A stretch of DNA of 64,000 bases from Ilyomonas sp965277535 (lineage in GTDB: Bacteria; Bacteroidota; Bacteroidia; Chitinophagales; Chitinophagaceae): the NCBI GenBank assembly GCA_965277535.1, contig OZ255825.1, positions 186,001-250,000 on the forward strand. The letters run 5' to 3'. The notes under the pieces were generated by a model, which was not told the origin of the DNA, searched no databases, and saw only the letters and a program-made list of their open reading frames with translations. This document shows, in pieces, positions 24,201 through 33,237 of this stretch. How positions within the stretch are numbered: position 1 is the stretch's first letter; every line of letters begins with the position of its first letter. A program made the translations under genes and the position numbers.

Positions 24201-27200
24201 TGCAGTTTTAATGTGGTTAGTTCACTTAATTCAAAATCGAGGTTGTTTGAATCAGGCCAGATTTTGTTAGGATCAGTAATACCAAACCTTGTAATCTGAA
24301 GGGGAATTTTAATTTCGTAATAATTGCTCAAAAAGTCTTGCCCGATGCGGATAACAGCGTTTACCTGACCGTCTTGCAAATTGTCTATGCCTAACGATTC
24401 GGCATGAACAAACATTGATAATCTTCCATATTGTCTCAAGTCGAGGTTCAGTGTTTTAAACACAGCACGAGATTCGCCAGCCGGTAAATTGCGAATCCGC
24501 AAACTCATAGATTGTTCGTTCTGCAAGAGATTAATTCCGTTGTTGCTTAACGATTGTACGCGCTCAATGCCGGGTGGTATTTTGTAAGGGATGGGTGTGC
24601 GTGCACTGTTCTCTTCAAGGTTCACAGCCAGCACATCAAAAGTTGTATTGTTGTTTGCTGGTAACTGCGTATAAGAACCCGTTGTGTCTAATTCATAAGT
24701 AAAGTTTCTCCATTGGTTTCGCACCAAATCAAACGAAGCAAAACGCATGGTAACCGAATCTTGGAAACCGGTTAAATACATACGGATAAAACGGATGGAT
24801 TTAAAATCAGGAATGTTGCCTATTTTCTCGCTAAACTGGTCAATAGGCACACGAAACAAATACCAGTTTTCAGGCGCTGTTGTGCCATTCGCCAGCTTCG
24901 GAGTAATCACTCGTTTGTCTGTGATATACTTCGTTAAGCCCACGTCCATACCAGGCTTCAGGTCTACTTCATATTCATAATATTCTTCAGTTTCGTTCAA
25001 GGTATTGTCTCTGTTCAAATCTTCATTATCAGGATACAAAGTAGCGGCAGAAGAATATTGAGAACTTGCTGATGCTACGGGTGAATTGCCCTGCTGGTTG
25101 TTATAGAATTTATATCTGCCTAAAATACCAACGCTGTTAGCATCGTAACGAGAATCGCGATACCAAACATAGTTATCGTAAGAAGGATCTTGCGTGGCGC
25201 GTTGATAGAACGGAGAAGCTGCGCCAAAATTAGATGCAATCTGTGCAAGGTAAGCGCTTCTTACTATCCGTTCCGAATCATCAGTCAAGCCGTCAAAACC
25301 AACATCCTGATAAGGTCTGTCCTGCGGGTCATTGCTAAACGCATTGGTAACTTGTATGGGGTTGATGGGCGTTTTCCCCCAAACAGATGTATTATCAACT
25401 GAAGCCGGTTGTGAAGGCGCATTCAATCCATTTTCATAAAAACGCCTGCCATCTTTTAGCACATCTTCACTCACATTCCCAAGGTTAATGAACAACTTGC
25501 CACCCGTGCTGGCCGGATTTTTTATGAACGGGTCCTGCATCCAAAATTCAATGAACTGCACATTGCCCGTTACAAAATCGGTTTGATCAATGGCACGCAT
25601 GATACCGCCCCAACGCTTTTGCGGATTCAATAATTTACCCCCAGCCGTAATTTCGGTTGGGCTGGCTTCGTAGTTATACTGACCAGGATCGGTTGGATAA
25701 TAAGCTAAATCAAAAGTTGTGCTTTGAACATCGGTGATATTGGTAGTGCGTTGCGGGAATAACTCATTTGTATAAACCATACGCACACGCGGATCGCTCA
25801 ACGCATTTAAATCATGACGCAATGGATTGCTCGGACTGTTTTTGTCCTGCAACACAGGTTCGATGTTATACCAGGCAAGCCGGGCTCTGTTTTTTCCATA
25901 CGCTAAACTATTGCTCGAATCGGCTTCCGGAAACAGATGGTTGCCAGCCGGTGTTGATGCCATCGCCCATGAAACCAACGGATAGCGCAAATCAACATTG
26001 CTGGTGCTTCCTTCAAAATCATCAATATAAATTAAACCGTTGCCGCCTTTTCCAATTTGTGCTGCATGACCGGGTTTTAATATCGCTGCTTCGCCGTATG
26101 CGTTAATAGTACTTCGGGCAGTTGTGGTGTAAAACGGAAGCCGGTCAAGAAGCCTTGTTAAGCCAGGCAGCTCAGAACGATAATTAAAATCAACTCCATA
26201 CATCGCATTGTTGATAGGGTCTTCGCCATAATTCATTTTGGTAAAATAAGGTCGCTCACTAATGCGCTCCATTGTTGCGCCCAATGACAGCTTTTTATTT
26301 ACCAGATAATCGGCCCGAATGCCAACAAAACTGCGTTGCTGCGTTCCGTAAGTTGCATTGTTTTCAAACGCCACATTTACCGGGACTCCGGAATTAATGA
26401 TTGCCTGGTTGATAATTTTTAAAGTACCCAGGTTGTAGTCAACAATATAATCTGTGTTTTCGAGCAACGTTTGTCCGCCTGCCGTTACCACAACCGAGCC
26501 TTGCGGAATATTAAAACCACCCAAATAAATATCTGTGTTGGAAGTACCTTTTACTGTTCCCTGTAACAGATAGTGGTCGAGGTTGGCATAAGTTTGTGCA
26601 ATGGCTTTGATGGAATCATACAATTGGTAATACAAATATTTTTGCTGAACATCCACCGGCTGGTCGAAAAAAGCCGTTCGCTGCAAGTCTCTGCCAAAGG
26701 GTTCGAGAACAGGAAAGATAACTTTGCCTTGTTGCGACAACACCGTGAAGCTATCAACAAAATCGTAGTTGCCATCGGGTTGTGGATCGTTACGATTGTT
26801 CAATCTATCAACACCTAAAATAGATAACAACGGCTTGCCGGAAACCGTAGGACTGCTTTCAGGAAGGTAACGTTTGATGCCACCGCTCGGCTCCTGGTAA
26901 TAAACATTTAATCTAAAATCCTGCTGGTTTAAGCCGGTAACATCCAGTGAGTAAACGTTCTTCATCATCAAGCCCCAGAGGGGAAGATTCACGCGCTGCG
27001 AAGTAGCTTTCAGCAATTTTAAAAAAAGCACTTTTTGTATTCCTCTGCTTGAATCCACGGCAACATCCTGCGCAAATTCACCTACCTGATACACCCTGCC
27101 ATTGTAAGAATATTGATAAGCAACCGCCAGCACTTCATCGGGCTGCAATTGCTGATACAGCGAAATAAAACCAGCCTGCGGATTGTACATGTATTCAGTT

Positions 27201-28504
27201 GGCAGAAGTTGCCGGGCAAAGGTTTTTTCAAAATCCTGTACCGGCTGCAAGCCTTTGGAGGTAAGAAATGTGTTTACCAATGATGGCTGACGATAAACAG
27301 AATCACGTGCGATGGAAGCATATAAATCGTTCGCTCCGTTTTGCGGCAATGAATCGGAAGTGAGCGAATGAACATTTGGATTGTAAGGTGCGTTTTCGCC
27401 CAAATCCATTAAACCTACAATTGTTCTGGCTTGGGTGGTTGTTCCGGTGCGGTTGGTTACCCAAACTTCCATACGCAGAATTTGAACCTGGCTATTTACC
27501 ACCGGCAAATTGGCCATTGTGCGGTTGTAATGGGTTCTGAAATATTGCGCCAGTAAAAAGTTGCGGTTCTCATCGTAATCGTCCAGCTTTTTATTGATTT
27601 GCTGCGCCAAACCGCCGCCCTGCAAGGTGATGGATTGTCGCTGTGAACGCTCGGTAGCAATGGCTGCCGTTACATGCAGCTTACCAAATTGCAATCCTGT
27701 TTTGATACCAAACAAACTTTGCACACTGCTCATCAATGTGCCTTTGGTTTGGAACGACATATTGCCGGCTTCTATAGATTTTAGGATCTCATCATCTTTG
27801 CCTTTATAATCGAGCTTTAACTGGTTTTGAAAATCGAAATTGGCAAGTGTGTTATAACTAATAGGAAGCTTTAATTTGTTGCCAATGTTGGCATTCACAT
27901 TCACGTTGGCGTCCATATCAAAATCAAAACCTCCGTTCTTTCTTGCCTTTTCCGAAAGAGTTGGATTTTTAATATTCTGCCCCTGGTAGCCTAAACGTAA
28001 ATCCACATTGCCCTGCGGTTTTACAGATACTTTTAAACCTGCCGAGTCAAGCCCAAAAATTCTGTCGAACAAAGAATTGTACACCTGCATGTGCGGCCTT
28101 GAAGCTTTGCGGTTCAGGTAAGAAAGTGTTTGTGCACGTTCCTGAAAATAGTTTTGCTCTGCCTGTTGGTTTTGCAATTGCCAAAATTCGTCGTAGGTTA
28201 GATAGGTTGGTTTTCTGTAATAATTCTTCCCAACTTTTTCAATGATATAATACTGCTTGGTAACAGGATCGTATTGAATATCCTGCTTAATAAAATTAGA
28301 ATCGCTTAAATCAAAAGGATTGTTGTTACGATAGCTGAAACGGTCGCCACGCCTGTCTTTCAGGGGATAATGGAGAGAGTCAACATGCAAAGTATCTTTT
28401 GCAGCACGGGATGAATCGGTGCGTTGCGAGTAAGCGCAAACGCTGCCAACCATTGCTACCACAAACAGCCAGTAATAACGATACCGTGTAAATAAATGCG
28501 CCAA
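21212..28504 (-). CDS. sprA: SprA/Sov, type IX secretion outer-membrane translocon
   Basis: A 2430-residue protein, close to the length of Flavobacterium SprA (about 2400). A signal-like N-terminus (LFVVAMVGSVCAYSQ) is followed by the characteristic regions RGDRFSYRNNNPFDLSDSN and later ISERPYFTKMNYGEDPINN and GLIYIDDFEGS, which are typical of the family. The protein forms a very large outer-membrane barrel that carries type IX secretion substrates and lets them exit sideways with PorV and other partners. The start is a TTG at 28504; no ATG lies before the signal peptide. It follows ruvA at 42 bases, a gene order I recall from other Bacteroidota. The window also has an orphan sorting-domain fragment at 41986. 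Confidence 0.95.
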   Translation of the reverse strand: MAHLFTRYRYYWLFVVAMVGSVCAYSQRTDSSRAAKDTLHVDSLHYPLKDRRGDRFSYRNNNPFDLSDSNFIKQDIQYDPVTKQYYIIEKVGKNYYRKPTYLTYDEFWQLQNQQAEQNYFQERAQTLSYLNRKASRPHMQVYNSLFDRIFGLDSAGLKVSVKPQGNVDLRLGYQGQNIKNPTLSEKARKNGGFDFDMDANVNVNANIGNKLKLPISYNTLANFDFQNQLKLDYKGKDDEILKSIEAGNMSFQTKGTLMSSVQSLFGIKTGLQFGKLHVTAAIATERSQRQSITLQGGGLAQQINKKLDDYDENRNFLLAQYFRTHYNRTMANLPVVNSQVQILRMEVWVTNRTGTTTQARTIVGLMDLGENAPYNPNVHSLTSDSLPQNGANDLYASIARDSVYRQPSLVNTFLTSKGLQPVQDFEKTFARQLLPTEYMYNPQAGFISLYQQLQPDEVLAVAYQYSYNGRVYQVGEFAQDVAVDSSRGIQKVLFLKLLKATSQRVNLPLWGLMMKNVYSLDVTGLNQQDFRLNVYYQEPSGGIKRYLPESSPTVSGKPLLSILGVDRLNNRNDPQPDGNYDFVDSFTVLSQQGKVIFPVLEPFGRDLQRTAFFDQPVDVQQKYLYYQLYDSIKAIAQTYANLDHYLLQGTVKGTSNTDIYLGGFNIPQGSVVVTAGGQTLLENTDYIVDYNLGTLKIINQAIINSGVPVNVAFENNATYGTQQRSFVGIRADYLVNKKLSLGATMERISERPYFTKMNYGEDPINNAMYGVDFNYRSELPGLTRLLDRLPFYTTTARSTINAYGEAAILKPGHAAQIGKGGNGLIYIDDFEGSTSNVDLRYPLVSWAMASTPAGNHLFPEADSSNSLAYGKNRARLAWYNIEPVLQDKNSPSNPLRHDLNALSDPRVRMVYTNELFPQRTTNITDVQSTTFDLAYYPTDPGQYNYEASPTEITAGGKLLNPQKRWGGIMRAIDQTDFVTGNVQFIEFWMQDPFIKNPASTGGKLFINLGNVSEDVLKDGRRFYENGLNAPSQPASVDNTSVWGKTPINPIQVTNAFSNDPQDRPYQDVGFDGLTDDSERIVRSAYLAQIASNFGAASPFYQRATQDPSYDNYVWYRDSRYDANSVGILGRYKFYNNQQGNSPVASASSQYSSAATLYPDNEDLNRDNTLNETEEYYEYEVDLKPGMDVGLTKYITDKRVITPKLANGTTAPENWYLFRVPIDQFSEKIGNIPDFKSIRFIRMYLTGFQDSVTMRFASFDLVRNQWRNFTYELDTTGSYTQLPANNNTTFDVLAVNLEENSARTPIPYKIPPGIERVQSLSNNGINLLQNEQSMSLRIRNLPAGESRAVFKTLNLDLRQYGRLSMFVHAESLGIDNLQDGQVNAVIRIGQDFLSNYYEIKIPLQITRFGITDPNKIWPDSNNLDFELSELTTLKLHRNANSSATLGAIYREQVGNRTYSILGNPNLGEVSGFLMAVENPKTAGNTAVVNTEVWFDELRLSELNEKGGGAALARVDMQLADLGTLSVSGNTYTAGWGGLEQRVNERAKNSMVQYDAALNIDAGKLFPKKLGFMIPVYASLNKTILIPEYDPYDLDIKYKYKLGITKNKDSLRQSALDITTIKTLNFTNVRFAQPTLKPRLWSLSNFDFTYSFTQTLQTTPIISENKITRQRGGFGYTYASQAHYKEPFKRLIKNKSAWLQFARDFNFNLNPSLLSFRADINRQFGEYVPRIVNVGDTKIERVDTTFDKYFTFDRYYNARWDLTRSVNFDFNATNFARVDEPYGRLDSKEKRDSVLHNFLKGGRNTLYQQRATISYTLPLNKFPFADWITARYNYATNYNWIGASLLAVNLGNTLENGQQNSLNGEFDFTRLYAKSKLLNSFNLPTSPKAPKRTAPNQNAAQKTLDSSQRTRADVVKDLKGKQKRQALQTWRRQKRDARKAARQAALNEPMEVGGLEKAAGRLLTMVKRASVNYSETYNSRVPGYTDTSRILGNNFKTMQPGLDYVFGRQPDSNWLNKKAAQGVITKDSNFNLMYRQTFDQHLSITAQLEPIREFIIDVNVEKTFSKDYTELFKDTTGTGSHFGHLSPYASGGFNVSYISFQTLFTKHNPSEISKTFIQFESYRSTISRRLATNNKYYSGGVTPDGFADGYGRNSQDVLIPAFIAAYTGKSPNDVALISQNNSTIKTNPFGGIKPLPNWHVTYTGLSKIPSLASIFTNISVTHGYSGQVSMNSFNSALNFYDPLHYGTPGFTDPISGNFVPFFLIPNLTISEQFNPLIGFDVTTINQTNINFQYKRSRQLSLSLVDYQLSEVNSREIVFGASIRKKNVNLPFKIPGFKKLNSQQNGTGNDLNIRLDFSIRDDAQSNSRIDFATAYSTGGQKVISLQPSIDYVLSNRINLQLYFDQQRTIPYISTSAPITTTRAGLQIRISLAQ

Positions 28505-28546
28505 TGTCAGTTAGCCTTCTTTGTTAGGTAGATGTTCTCTTATAAG

Positions 28547-29134
28547 CTACATGTTTTTGAGTGATAAACGGATTAACTCTTCCAGATTGATATTGTCGGG
28601 GTTTGTTTTTACCGCTTTTTTCAACGCCGCCTCGGCAGCCGGCCTGGCAATTCCGAGAGATGTTAAAGCAATTAACGCATCTTGCTCGATAGTATTGTTT
28701 TGAGGCGTAAAAGCTTCGGCAGAAATGGTGGTTTGTTTCCCCAATCTATCTTTCAATTCCACTATCAACCGTTCGGCTGTTTTTCTGCCAATGCCTTTAA
28801 TGCTTTCCAACTGGCGCGTGTTGTTTTGAATAATGGCTTTTATAATCTCATCCGGCTTCATGCCCGATAACATCATCCTTGCGGTAGAAGCGCCAACTCC
28901 TGAAACACTGATTAGCTGCAAAAACAAATCTTTCTCTGCCGCTTCGTGAAAACCAAACAAGGTTTGCCCATTTTCGGTGATGTGAAGATAAGTTGCCAAT
29001 TGTCCGCTCGTGCTGTTGCTGATAGCAGAATACGTGTGCAGGCTGATGTGCAACTCATAACCAACGCCGTTTACGTCAACAATTACCTGCGTTGGCGATC
29101 TGAAAATAAAATTTCCTCTTACAAATGCAATCAT
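28547..29134 (-). CDS. ruvA: Holliday junction branch migration protein RuvA
   Basis: A 195-residue DNA-binding subunit of the RuvAB complex. The N-terminal OB fold (MIAFVRGNFIF...VDVNGVGYELHI) is followed by two helix-hairpin-helix motifs (LLQLISVSGVGASTARMML and SIKGIGRKTAERLIVELKD), and a C-terminal domain that contacts RuvB (QDALIALTSLGIARPAAEAAL). It binds four-way junctions as a tetramer and loads the RuvB motor. ATG 29134 gives the family N-terminus; an upstream start would add six residues with no match. A perfect -7 element lies just upstream. Confidence 0.96.
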   Translation of the reverse strand: MIAFVRGNFIFRSPTQVIVDVNGVGYELHISLHTYSAISNSTSGQLATYLHITENGQTLFGFHEAAEKDLFLQLISVSGVGASTARMMLSGMKPDEIIKAIIQNNTRQLESIKGIGRKTAERLIVELKDRLGKQTTISAEAFTPQNNTIEQDALIALTSLGIARPAAEAALKKAVKTNPDNINLEELIRLSLKNM

Positions 29135-29149
29135 ACAAAGCGCGTGTGG

Positions 29150-29157
29150 CAAATGTA
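29150..29157 (-). promoter_or_regulatory. ruvA: Predicted -7 box of ruvA-sprA
   Basis: The minus strand reads TACATTTG, a full match to TAnnTTTG, 15 bases before the ruvA start, implying a very short leader. No TTTG at the usual -33 distance was found. Confidence 0.4.
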
Positions 29158-29297
29158 TGTTTTCCGTTTTCTAATTTCACTTAAAAACAAAAAAATCTGC
29201 CCTTTTGTTTTTATTCATTTTTCAAACGTTTGTGCAGATGGCATTATCGTTGTAAACAAAACAGTGAGATCATTTTTCAAACAAAAAAATAAAACCT

Positions 29298-29513
29298 ATG
29301 TCGAACAAAAACAAGAACACCAAAGAAGAAGTGGATGTTACGGCAAATAAAAAACAACAGCAAAGCGATGTGTATCGCAAGTTGCCCGACAATCCAAACG
29401 ATGCAAAAGATGAAAGCATTAGCACAGCCGATGATATGGCAAATGGCAAATATTCAAAAACAGAAACGCGTAAAGAAGACAAGGATTTAGATACGATAAG
29501 AACCGGCAACTAA
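29298..29513 (+). CDS. Small hydrophilic protein, unknown
   Basis: A 71-residue, highly charged, probably disordered protein (MSNKNKNTKEEVDVTANKKQ, then DDMANGKYSKTETRKEDKDL). No hydrophobic segment, Cys or Trp. It stands alone between divergent ruvA and convergent FUSC genes, has an ATG start and is followed by a clean terminator, which supports a real gene. The composition resembles small stress-related proteins, but no function can be assigned. Confidence 0.6.
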   Translation: MSNKNKNTKEEVDVTANKKQQQSDVYRKLPDNPNDAKDESISTADDMANGKYSKTETRKEDKDLDTIRTGN

Positions 29514-29549
29514 GGAACAAGAACCTCTCTACAAAAAGCTACAAAACCA

Positions 29550-29584
29550 AAAAGGCAAAAGATGATTTTGCCTTTTGCTTTTAT
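29550..29584 (+). terminator. Terminator between convergent genes
   Basis: AAAAGGCAAAA (29550-29560) and TTTTGCCTTTT (29566-29576) form an 11-pair stem with a five-base loop, followed by GCTTTTAT. The A/T-rich arms let it work in both directions, for the 71-residue gene and the FUSC gene. Confidence 0.75.
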
Positions 29585-29589
29585 AATAT

Positions 29590-31827
29590 TCACGCCACAA
29601 TATTTTCTAAAATTCTTATTTCATCAACCGTTGCCGTGCTGATGAGTTCAAACTGATCGTTGATTGTTTTTAAATCAGATAACGTTTTTCGCATCGTCAG
29701 TTCTCCTTCTTTTTTTCCTTCCGATAATTCTTGTCTTCGCTGTGCAAGCAGTTCTTTTACTCTATTGTTCGACGGCGTTAGCGGCTGTATTTGCGAAGCC
29801 ACTTGTTTCTGATGATGTTGCAGCACATTTGTAGCCGTTTCAAATTGTTGATTGATTTGATTGATTAACGTGGAATATTCATTTGAAGTATATTGTTTGG
29901 CCGAACGATCTGCATAATAAGAAAGCGACGCGATATAAGAAGTAAGTGTATGGCTCGACGCTACAAACTGATGATAATGCGAGAGCTTCATCTGCCGGTT
30001 TTTAGGCTCGCTCAACATGCGGTTAAATGTGTCGGATAAATTAGCCAATGCAACAAAAGCATTTTTGCGATGCAGCTTAAAGGTGGTTATATCTGCCGGT
30101 TTTCCAATAAAAGATTTGGCAACTGTGATAAAGTAAATGCGGTTGGCTTCTATTGCTTTTTGAACGTCTGAATCAATCTGTTCATGCTCCCAGTTGGGCA
30201 GTACAAGAATTGCAACGAGCCACGCAATTGCCGAACCGATACAAGTGTCTATCACTCTGTCGTTCAGCGCATGATGAACGCCTGCTGCACTTAAAAAATT
30301 GAACGATAACAATACATACAATGTGATGGCTGCGCTGCTTATAAAATAATTGACTTTTAAAAAACTATAAGCAATTACCATGGCTGCAATCATCACAATA
30401 AACAAAGCGGTTGTAGCGTGCACTACATACAGCAAACCGAAGCCCAGCGCAGCTCCCAGCAGCGTACCGCCAAGCCGTTGCCAGTTTCTTTTGCGGGTAA
30501 TGCTGTACGAAGGTTTTATAATAACAGCCACAGTAAACAAAATCCAATAACTATGACCTACCGGAAAAAACAGGGAAACAAAATACCCAATGAGTAAGCC
30601 GGTGGTAAGGCGCACGCCATGCCGGAAAGAGGATGATTGCAAAGTAAGATTGGTGGTGAGCAACCGCGGATCAAGGTCGCTGCGCGAAATAAACTTATTT
30701 AGGTCAACATCGTTTGTAAGGTTGATGTTTGTTTTTGCATCAAAACAAGTGCTGATGCGCAATCGCTTGATGCGCTCTGTTATATCCTGAAGGCTGTATA
30801 AAATCTGTCGCAACGCTATAAAATCGTCAACCGTGTTTTCGTTCAAAGCCGTTTTGCGCAATTCAAAAAATTCATTCATGGCTTCTTCCTGCAAAGCATC
30901 GAGATGTACAGTTTTCGAGGCCGCATAACCACCTTGCAAAGCTAAACCGGTTTCGTGCAGTTCGCCTGCAAGCACATCAATATTGTGTTTAATCCGGCTC
31001 AAGATGTTTGCATTTGCAAATCTTTGGTGCAACTCGGTGTAATCGTATTGCGATGTCATGATGCGTTCCATCAAATCAATGCTATCCAAAAACACCGACA
31101 TCAGCACACGCCCTTTTGTAGTAGATTCTTCCACAATGCTTCTTGTTTTAAAAAGAAGCTCGCGCAAACCTTCCTGCATTTGCCTGATGTTGATCTGATA
31201 TTGAATCAGTTCATTATTCAAAGCTGTATAATCAGGCTGCTCGCCATAAAAACTTCCTTTTATTTGTAGATAGTTTGCAATTTCTATAATGCACTCGCCC
31301 AGCATTTGCTGCATCAGTTTAAAGGGTCGCAATTTGTGCAGAACAAAAGCAAGCGAGGCGTACCAAATGCCACCCGCTGCAAACAGCAATGCTTCGTGCA
31401 ATGCAGTGCCTGTAGCTAATAAATGATCGTCAATATTAAAAATGAAAATAAGTAGCGCATTCAGCCCGATTGAACCCGCACGAGTGCCATACACAGAAAA
31501 TAAAGAAAACAAAACTCCGAGCAAAGCAATGGCAATCACAACCAGCGGCACAACACCATGAAGGGTACCCGCAAAAACAATTACAATAAAATTTAAAACA
31601 ATAGAAAAAACCAAACCGTTTCGCCGGTGATGAACAGGTCCGGGACTGTCGGTAAGTCCCGTAAAGATGGCGCCAAGCGGCACAACAATTGCGCCGGCAA
31701 GCAGATTAAAATGATACAATACAACCGATGGCAAAAGTGCCGCAACAGTAAGCCTGATGCTCGTATAAAGGTTTTGACTTCCTAAGTATTTCCGTAAAGT
31801 TCGTATGGTTTCTGCTGTTGCCGTCAT
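29590..31827 (-). CDS. FUSC/YccS-family inner-membrane protein
   Basis: A 745-residue membrane protein with two hydrophobic blocks, about residues 20-175 and 395-520, each followed by a long cytoplasmic helical region. This is the duplicated layout of the FUSC superfamily (YccS/YhfK, AaeB-like, plant aluminium-activated channels). The second block contains HSYWILFTVAVIIKPSYS, close to the family motif. The role of close homologues is unclear; efflux of aromatic acids (AaeB) is one precedent. A minus-strand TAAGTTTG lies eight bases from the start codon, so the message may be nearly leaderless. Confidence 0.85.
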   Translation of the reverse strand: MTATAETIRTLRKYLGSQNLYTSIRLTVAALLPSVVLYHFNLLAGAIVVPLGAIFTGLTDSPGPVHHRRNGLVFSIVLNFIVIVFAGTLHGVVPLVVIAIALLGVLFSLFSVYGTRAGSIGLNALLIFIFNIDDHLLATGTALHEALLFAAGGIWYASLAFVLHKLRPFKLMQQMLGECIIEIANYLQIKGSFYGEQPDYTALNNELIQYQINIRQMQEGLRELLFKTRSIVEESTTKGRVLMSVFLDSIDLMERIMTSQYDYTELHQRFANANILSRIKHNIDVLAGELHETGLALQGGYAASKTVHLDALQEEAMNEFFELRKTALNENTVDDFIALRQILYSLQDITERIKRLRISTCFDAKTNINLTNDVDLNKFISRSDLDPRLLTTNLTLQSSSFRHGVRLTTGLLIGYFVSLFFPVGHSYWILFTVAVIIKPSYSITRKRNWQRLGGTLLGAALGFGLLYVVHATTALFIVMIAAMVIAYSFLKVNYFISSAAITLYVLLSFNFLSAAGVHHALNDRVIDTCIGSAIAWLVAILVLPNWEHEQIDSDVQKAIEANRIYFITVAKSFIGKPADITTFKLHRKNAFVALANLSDTFNRMLSEPKNRQMKLSHYHQFVASSHTLTSYIASLSYYADRSAKQYTSNEYSTLINQINQQFETATNVLQHHQKQVASQIQPLTPSNNRVKELLAQRRQELSEGKKEGELTMRKTLSDLKTINDQFELISTATVDEIRILENIVA

Positions 31828-31834
31828 GTATTTG

Positions 31835-31842
31835 CAAACTTA
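31835..31842 (-). promoter_or_regulatory. Predicted -7 box of the FUSC gene
   Basis: TAAGTTTG on the minus strand fully matches TAnnTTTG and ends seven bases before the ATG at 31827. If used, transcription would start at or next to the start codon. Confidence 0.3.
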
Positions 31843-31922
31843 AACAGGATAAGAGTTTTTATGCTTCTCCTTAAGATTTAATTAAAATAATGAACAGGTT
31901 TTCCACAGAGTAAACGTGTAGG

Positions 31923-31930
31923 TATTTTTG
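31923..31930 (+). promoter_or_regulatory. Predicted -7 box of the 80-residue gene
   Basis: TATTTTTG fully matches TAnnTTTG. A perfect palindrome starts seven bases downstream, at about the transcription start. The -33 region only offers TTTTCC. Confidence 0.45.
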
Positions 31931-31937
31931 GTATCAA

Positions 31938-31958
31938 TTTTAGTATTTAATACTAAAA
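31938..31958. promoter_or_regulatory. Palindromic operator candidate
   Basis: TTTTAGTAT, a three-base spacer and ATACTAAAA form perfect 9-bp arms between the -7 box and the ATG at 31968. The position over the likely transcription start suits a repressor operator; a short 5' hairpin is the alternative. Confidence 0.5.
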
Positions 31959-31967
31959 AGAAGCAAT

Positions 31968-32210
31968 ATGGAAAGGGAATTAATACTACTGAAATCGAAA
32001 GACGCCATCTTAAGCAGTGAAGACATCGAAACAGAAAAACAAAATATGAAAAAACTGTTTCCTTATATCGAATCTTTCCAGGCTTTCGTGCTTACCAACG
32101 AATTCCTTGATTTTGTTGAGCATAAAAAAATTACCGGAAGGCACCAATTGCTAAAAGCCTTTTGCGGCGAAAAGCCAGAACAAGCCTTATTTATTTTTTG
32201 TAATAACTAA
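31968..32210 (+). CDS. Small soluble protein, unknown
   Basis: An 80-residue protein (MERELILLKSKDAILSSED...). It appears helical, with a hydrophobic core segment around residues 30-47 (LFPYIESFQAFVLTNEFL) and a C-terminal FCNN. No family recognised. It forms a complete transcription unit with its own -7 box, a palindrome in the leader and a strong terminator right after the stop, which makes it one of the better supported small genes here. Confidence 0.65.
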   Translation: MERELILLKSKDAILSSEDIETEKQNMKKLFPYIESFQAFVLTNEFLDFVEHKKITGRHQLLKAFCGEKPEQALFIFCNN

Positions 32211-32212
32211 CC

Positions 32213-32244
32213 AAAAAGCGCAGACCAAAAACCTGCGCTTTTTT
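32213..32244 (+). terminator. Terminator of the 80-residue gene
   Basis: AAAAAGCGCAG and CTGCGCTTTTT form an 11-pair stem with a nine-base loop ending in a run of T, starting two bases after the stop codon. Confidence 0.85.
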
Positions 32245-32321
32245 AATGCACATAGCTTTTCACTCCTCCTTTTGCCGTGTAAACTCTTTTGCTTCACTTT
32301 GCGGCTCAATTGAAGCCGTTT

Positions 32322-33164
32322 ATGATTCTTTACAAAAAGAAAACAGACCTGATTGCAAAAATCAATTCCCTAAAAAAAGAAGACAAAACCATTGGCTTTG
32401 TACCTACCATGGGCGCACTTCACCAAGGTCATTTGTCTTTAATTGAAGCGAGCCGAAAGCAAAATGATATTACCGTTTGCAGCATTTTTATAAACCCTAC
32501 ACAATTCAATGACAGCAACGATTTCAATAAATATCCAATCACTCTTGAAAACGACATTCTTCTTTTAACCGAATCTAGTGCCGACCTTTTGTTTTTGCCC
32601 AATATTGATGAAATTTATCCGGAAGGCAAACCAACAGACCATTACAATCTGGGCGATTTGGAAACCATATTGGAAGGTAAGTATCGCCCCGGACATTTTC
32701 AGGGTGTGTGCCAGGTGGTGCAACGTTTATTCAACATCGTTCAGCCACACAATACATATTTTGGACAGAAAGATTACCAGCAATGTATGGTGATAAAAAA
32801 GCTGGTTGAGCTTCTTCATTTTCCAATTCAAATTATCGTTCATCCAACGGTCCGTGAGCAATCTGGTCTCGCGATGAGCAGTAGAAATCTACGCTTGAGC
32901 GATGACGACAAACAAAGAGCTGTTGTTTTGTACAATGCGCTTTCTTTCATCAAAGAAAATAGGGCAAAAACAAACTTGGATGAAGTCAAAGAAAAAGCTG
33001 CACAAATGATCAAAGACACTGGCTTTGAAAAGATTGATTACCTTGAAATTTGCGAAGCTGAAACCTTGCTAACATTACAAACAAAAAACAGTGCAAAACC
33101 AAAAGTGGCATTAGTTGCAGCTTACCTCAGCGGTGTACGTTTAATTGATAATATGCTGCTGTAA
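32322..33164 (+). CDS. panC: Pantothenate synthetase
   Basis: A 280-residue enzyme that joins pantoate and beta-alanine with ATP to make pantothenate, the coenzyme A precursor. Visible signatures are the HIGH-like motif in PTMGALHQGH (H34, H37), the FINPTQF segment, GKYRPGHFQGVCQVV, FGQKDYQQ and the KMSKS-like MSSRNLRLS. I start at ATG 32322 (MILYKKKTDL), which matches family length; the frame is open 11 codons further up without conserved sequence. No panB or panD is adjacent. Confidence 0.95.
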   Translation: MILYKKKTDLIAKINSLKKEDKTIGFVPTMGALHQGHLSLIEASRKQNDITVCSIFINPTQFNDSNDFNKYPITLENDILLLTESSADLLFLPNIDEIYPEGKPTDHYNLGDLETILEGKYRPGHFQGVCQVVQRLFNIVQPHNTYFGQKDYQQCMVIKKLVELLHFPIQIIVHPTVREQSGLAMSSRNLRLSDDDKQRAVVLYNALSFIKENRAKTNLDEVKEKAAQMIKDTGFEKIDYLEICEAETLLTLQTKNSAKPKVALVAAYLSGVRLIDNMLL

Positions 33165-33190
33165 ATTTCCGTTCATCAAACTTTTGGAGG

Positions 33191-33236
33191 ATAAAACATT
33201 CTTTTAACATCCAAATGGGTGGAATGTTTTATTTTG
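33191..33236 (+). terminator. Hairpin after panC, possible terminator
   Basis: ATAAAACATTC (33191-33201) and its exact complement (33222-33232) form an 11-pair stem with a 20-base loop followed by TTTG. It lies 27 bases past panC and just before the BlaI operator. Confidence 0.5.
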
Positions 33237-33237
33237 C

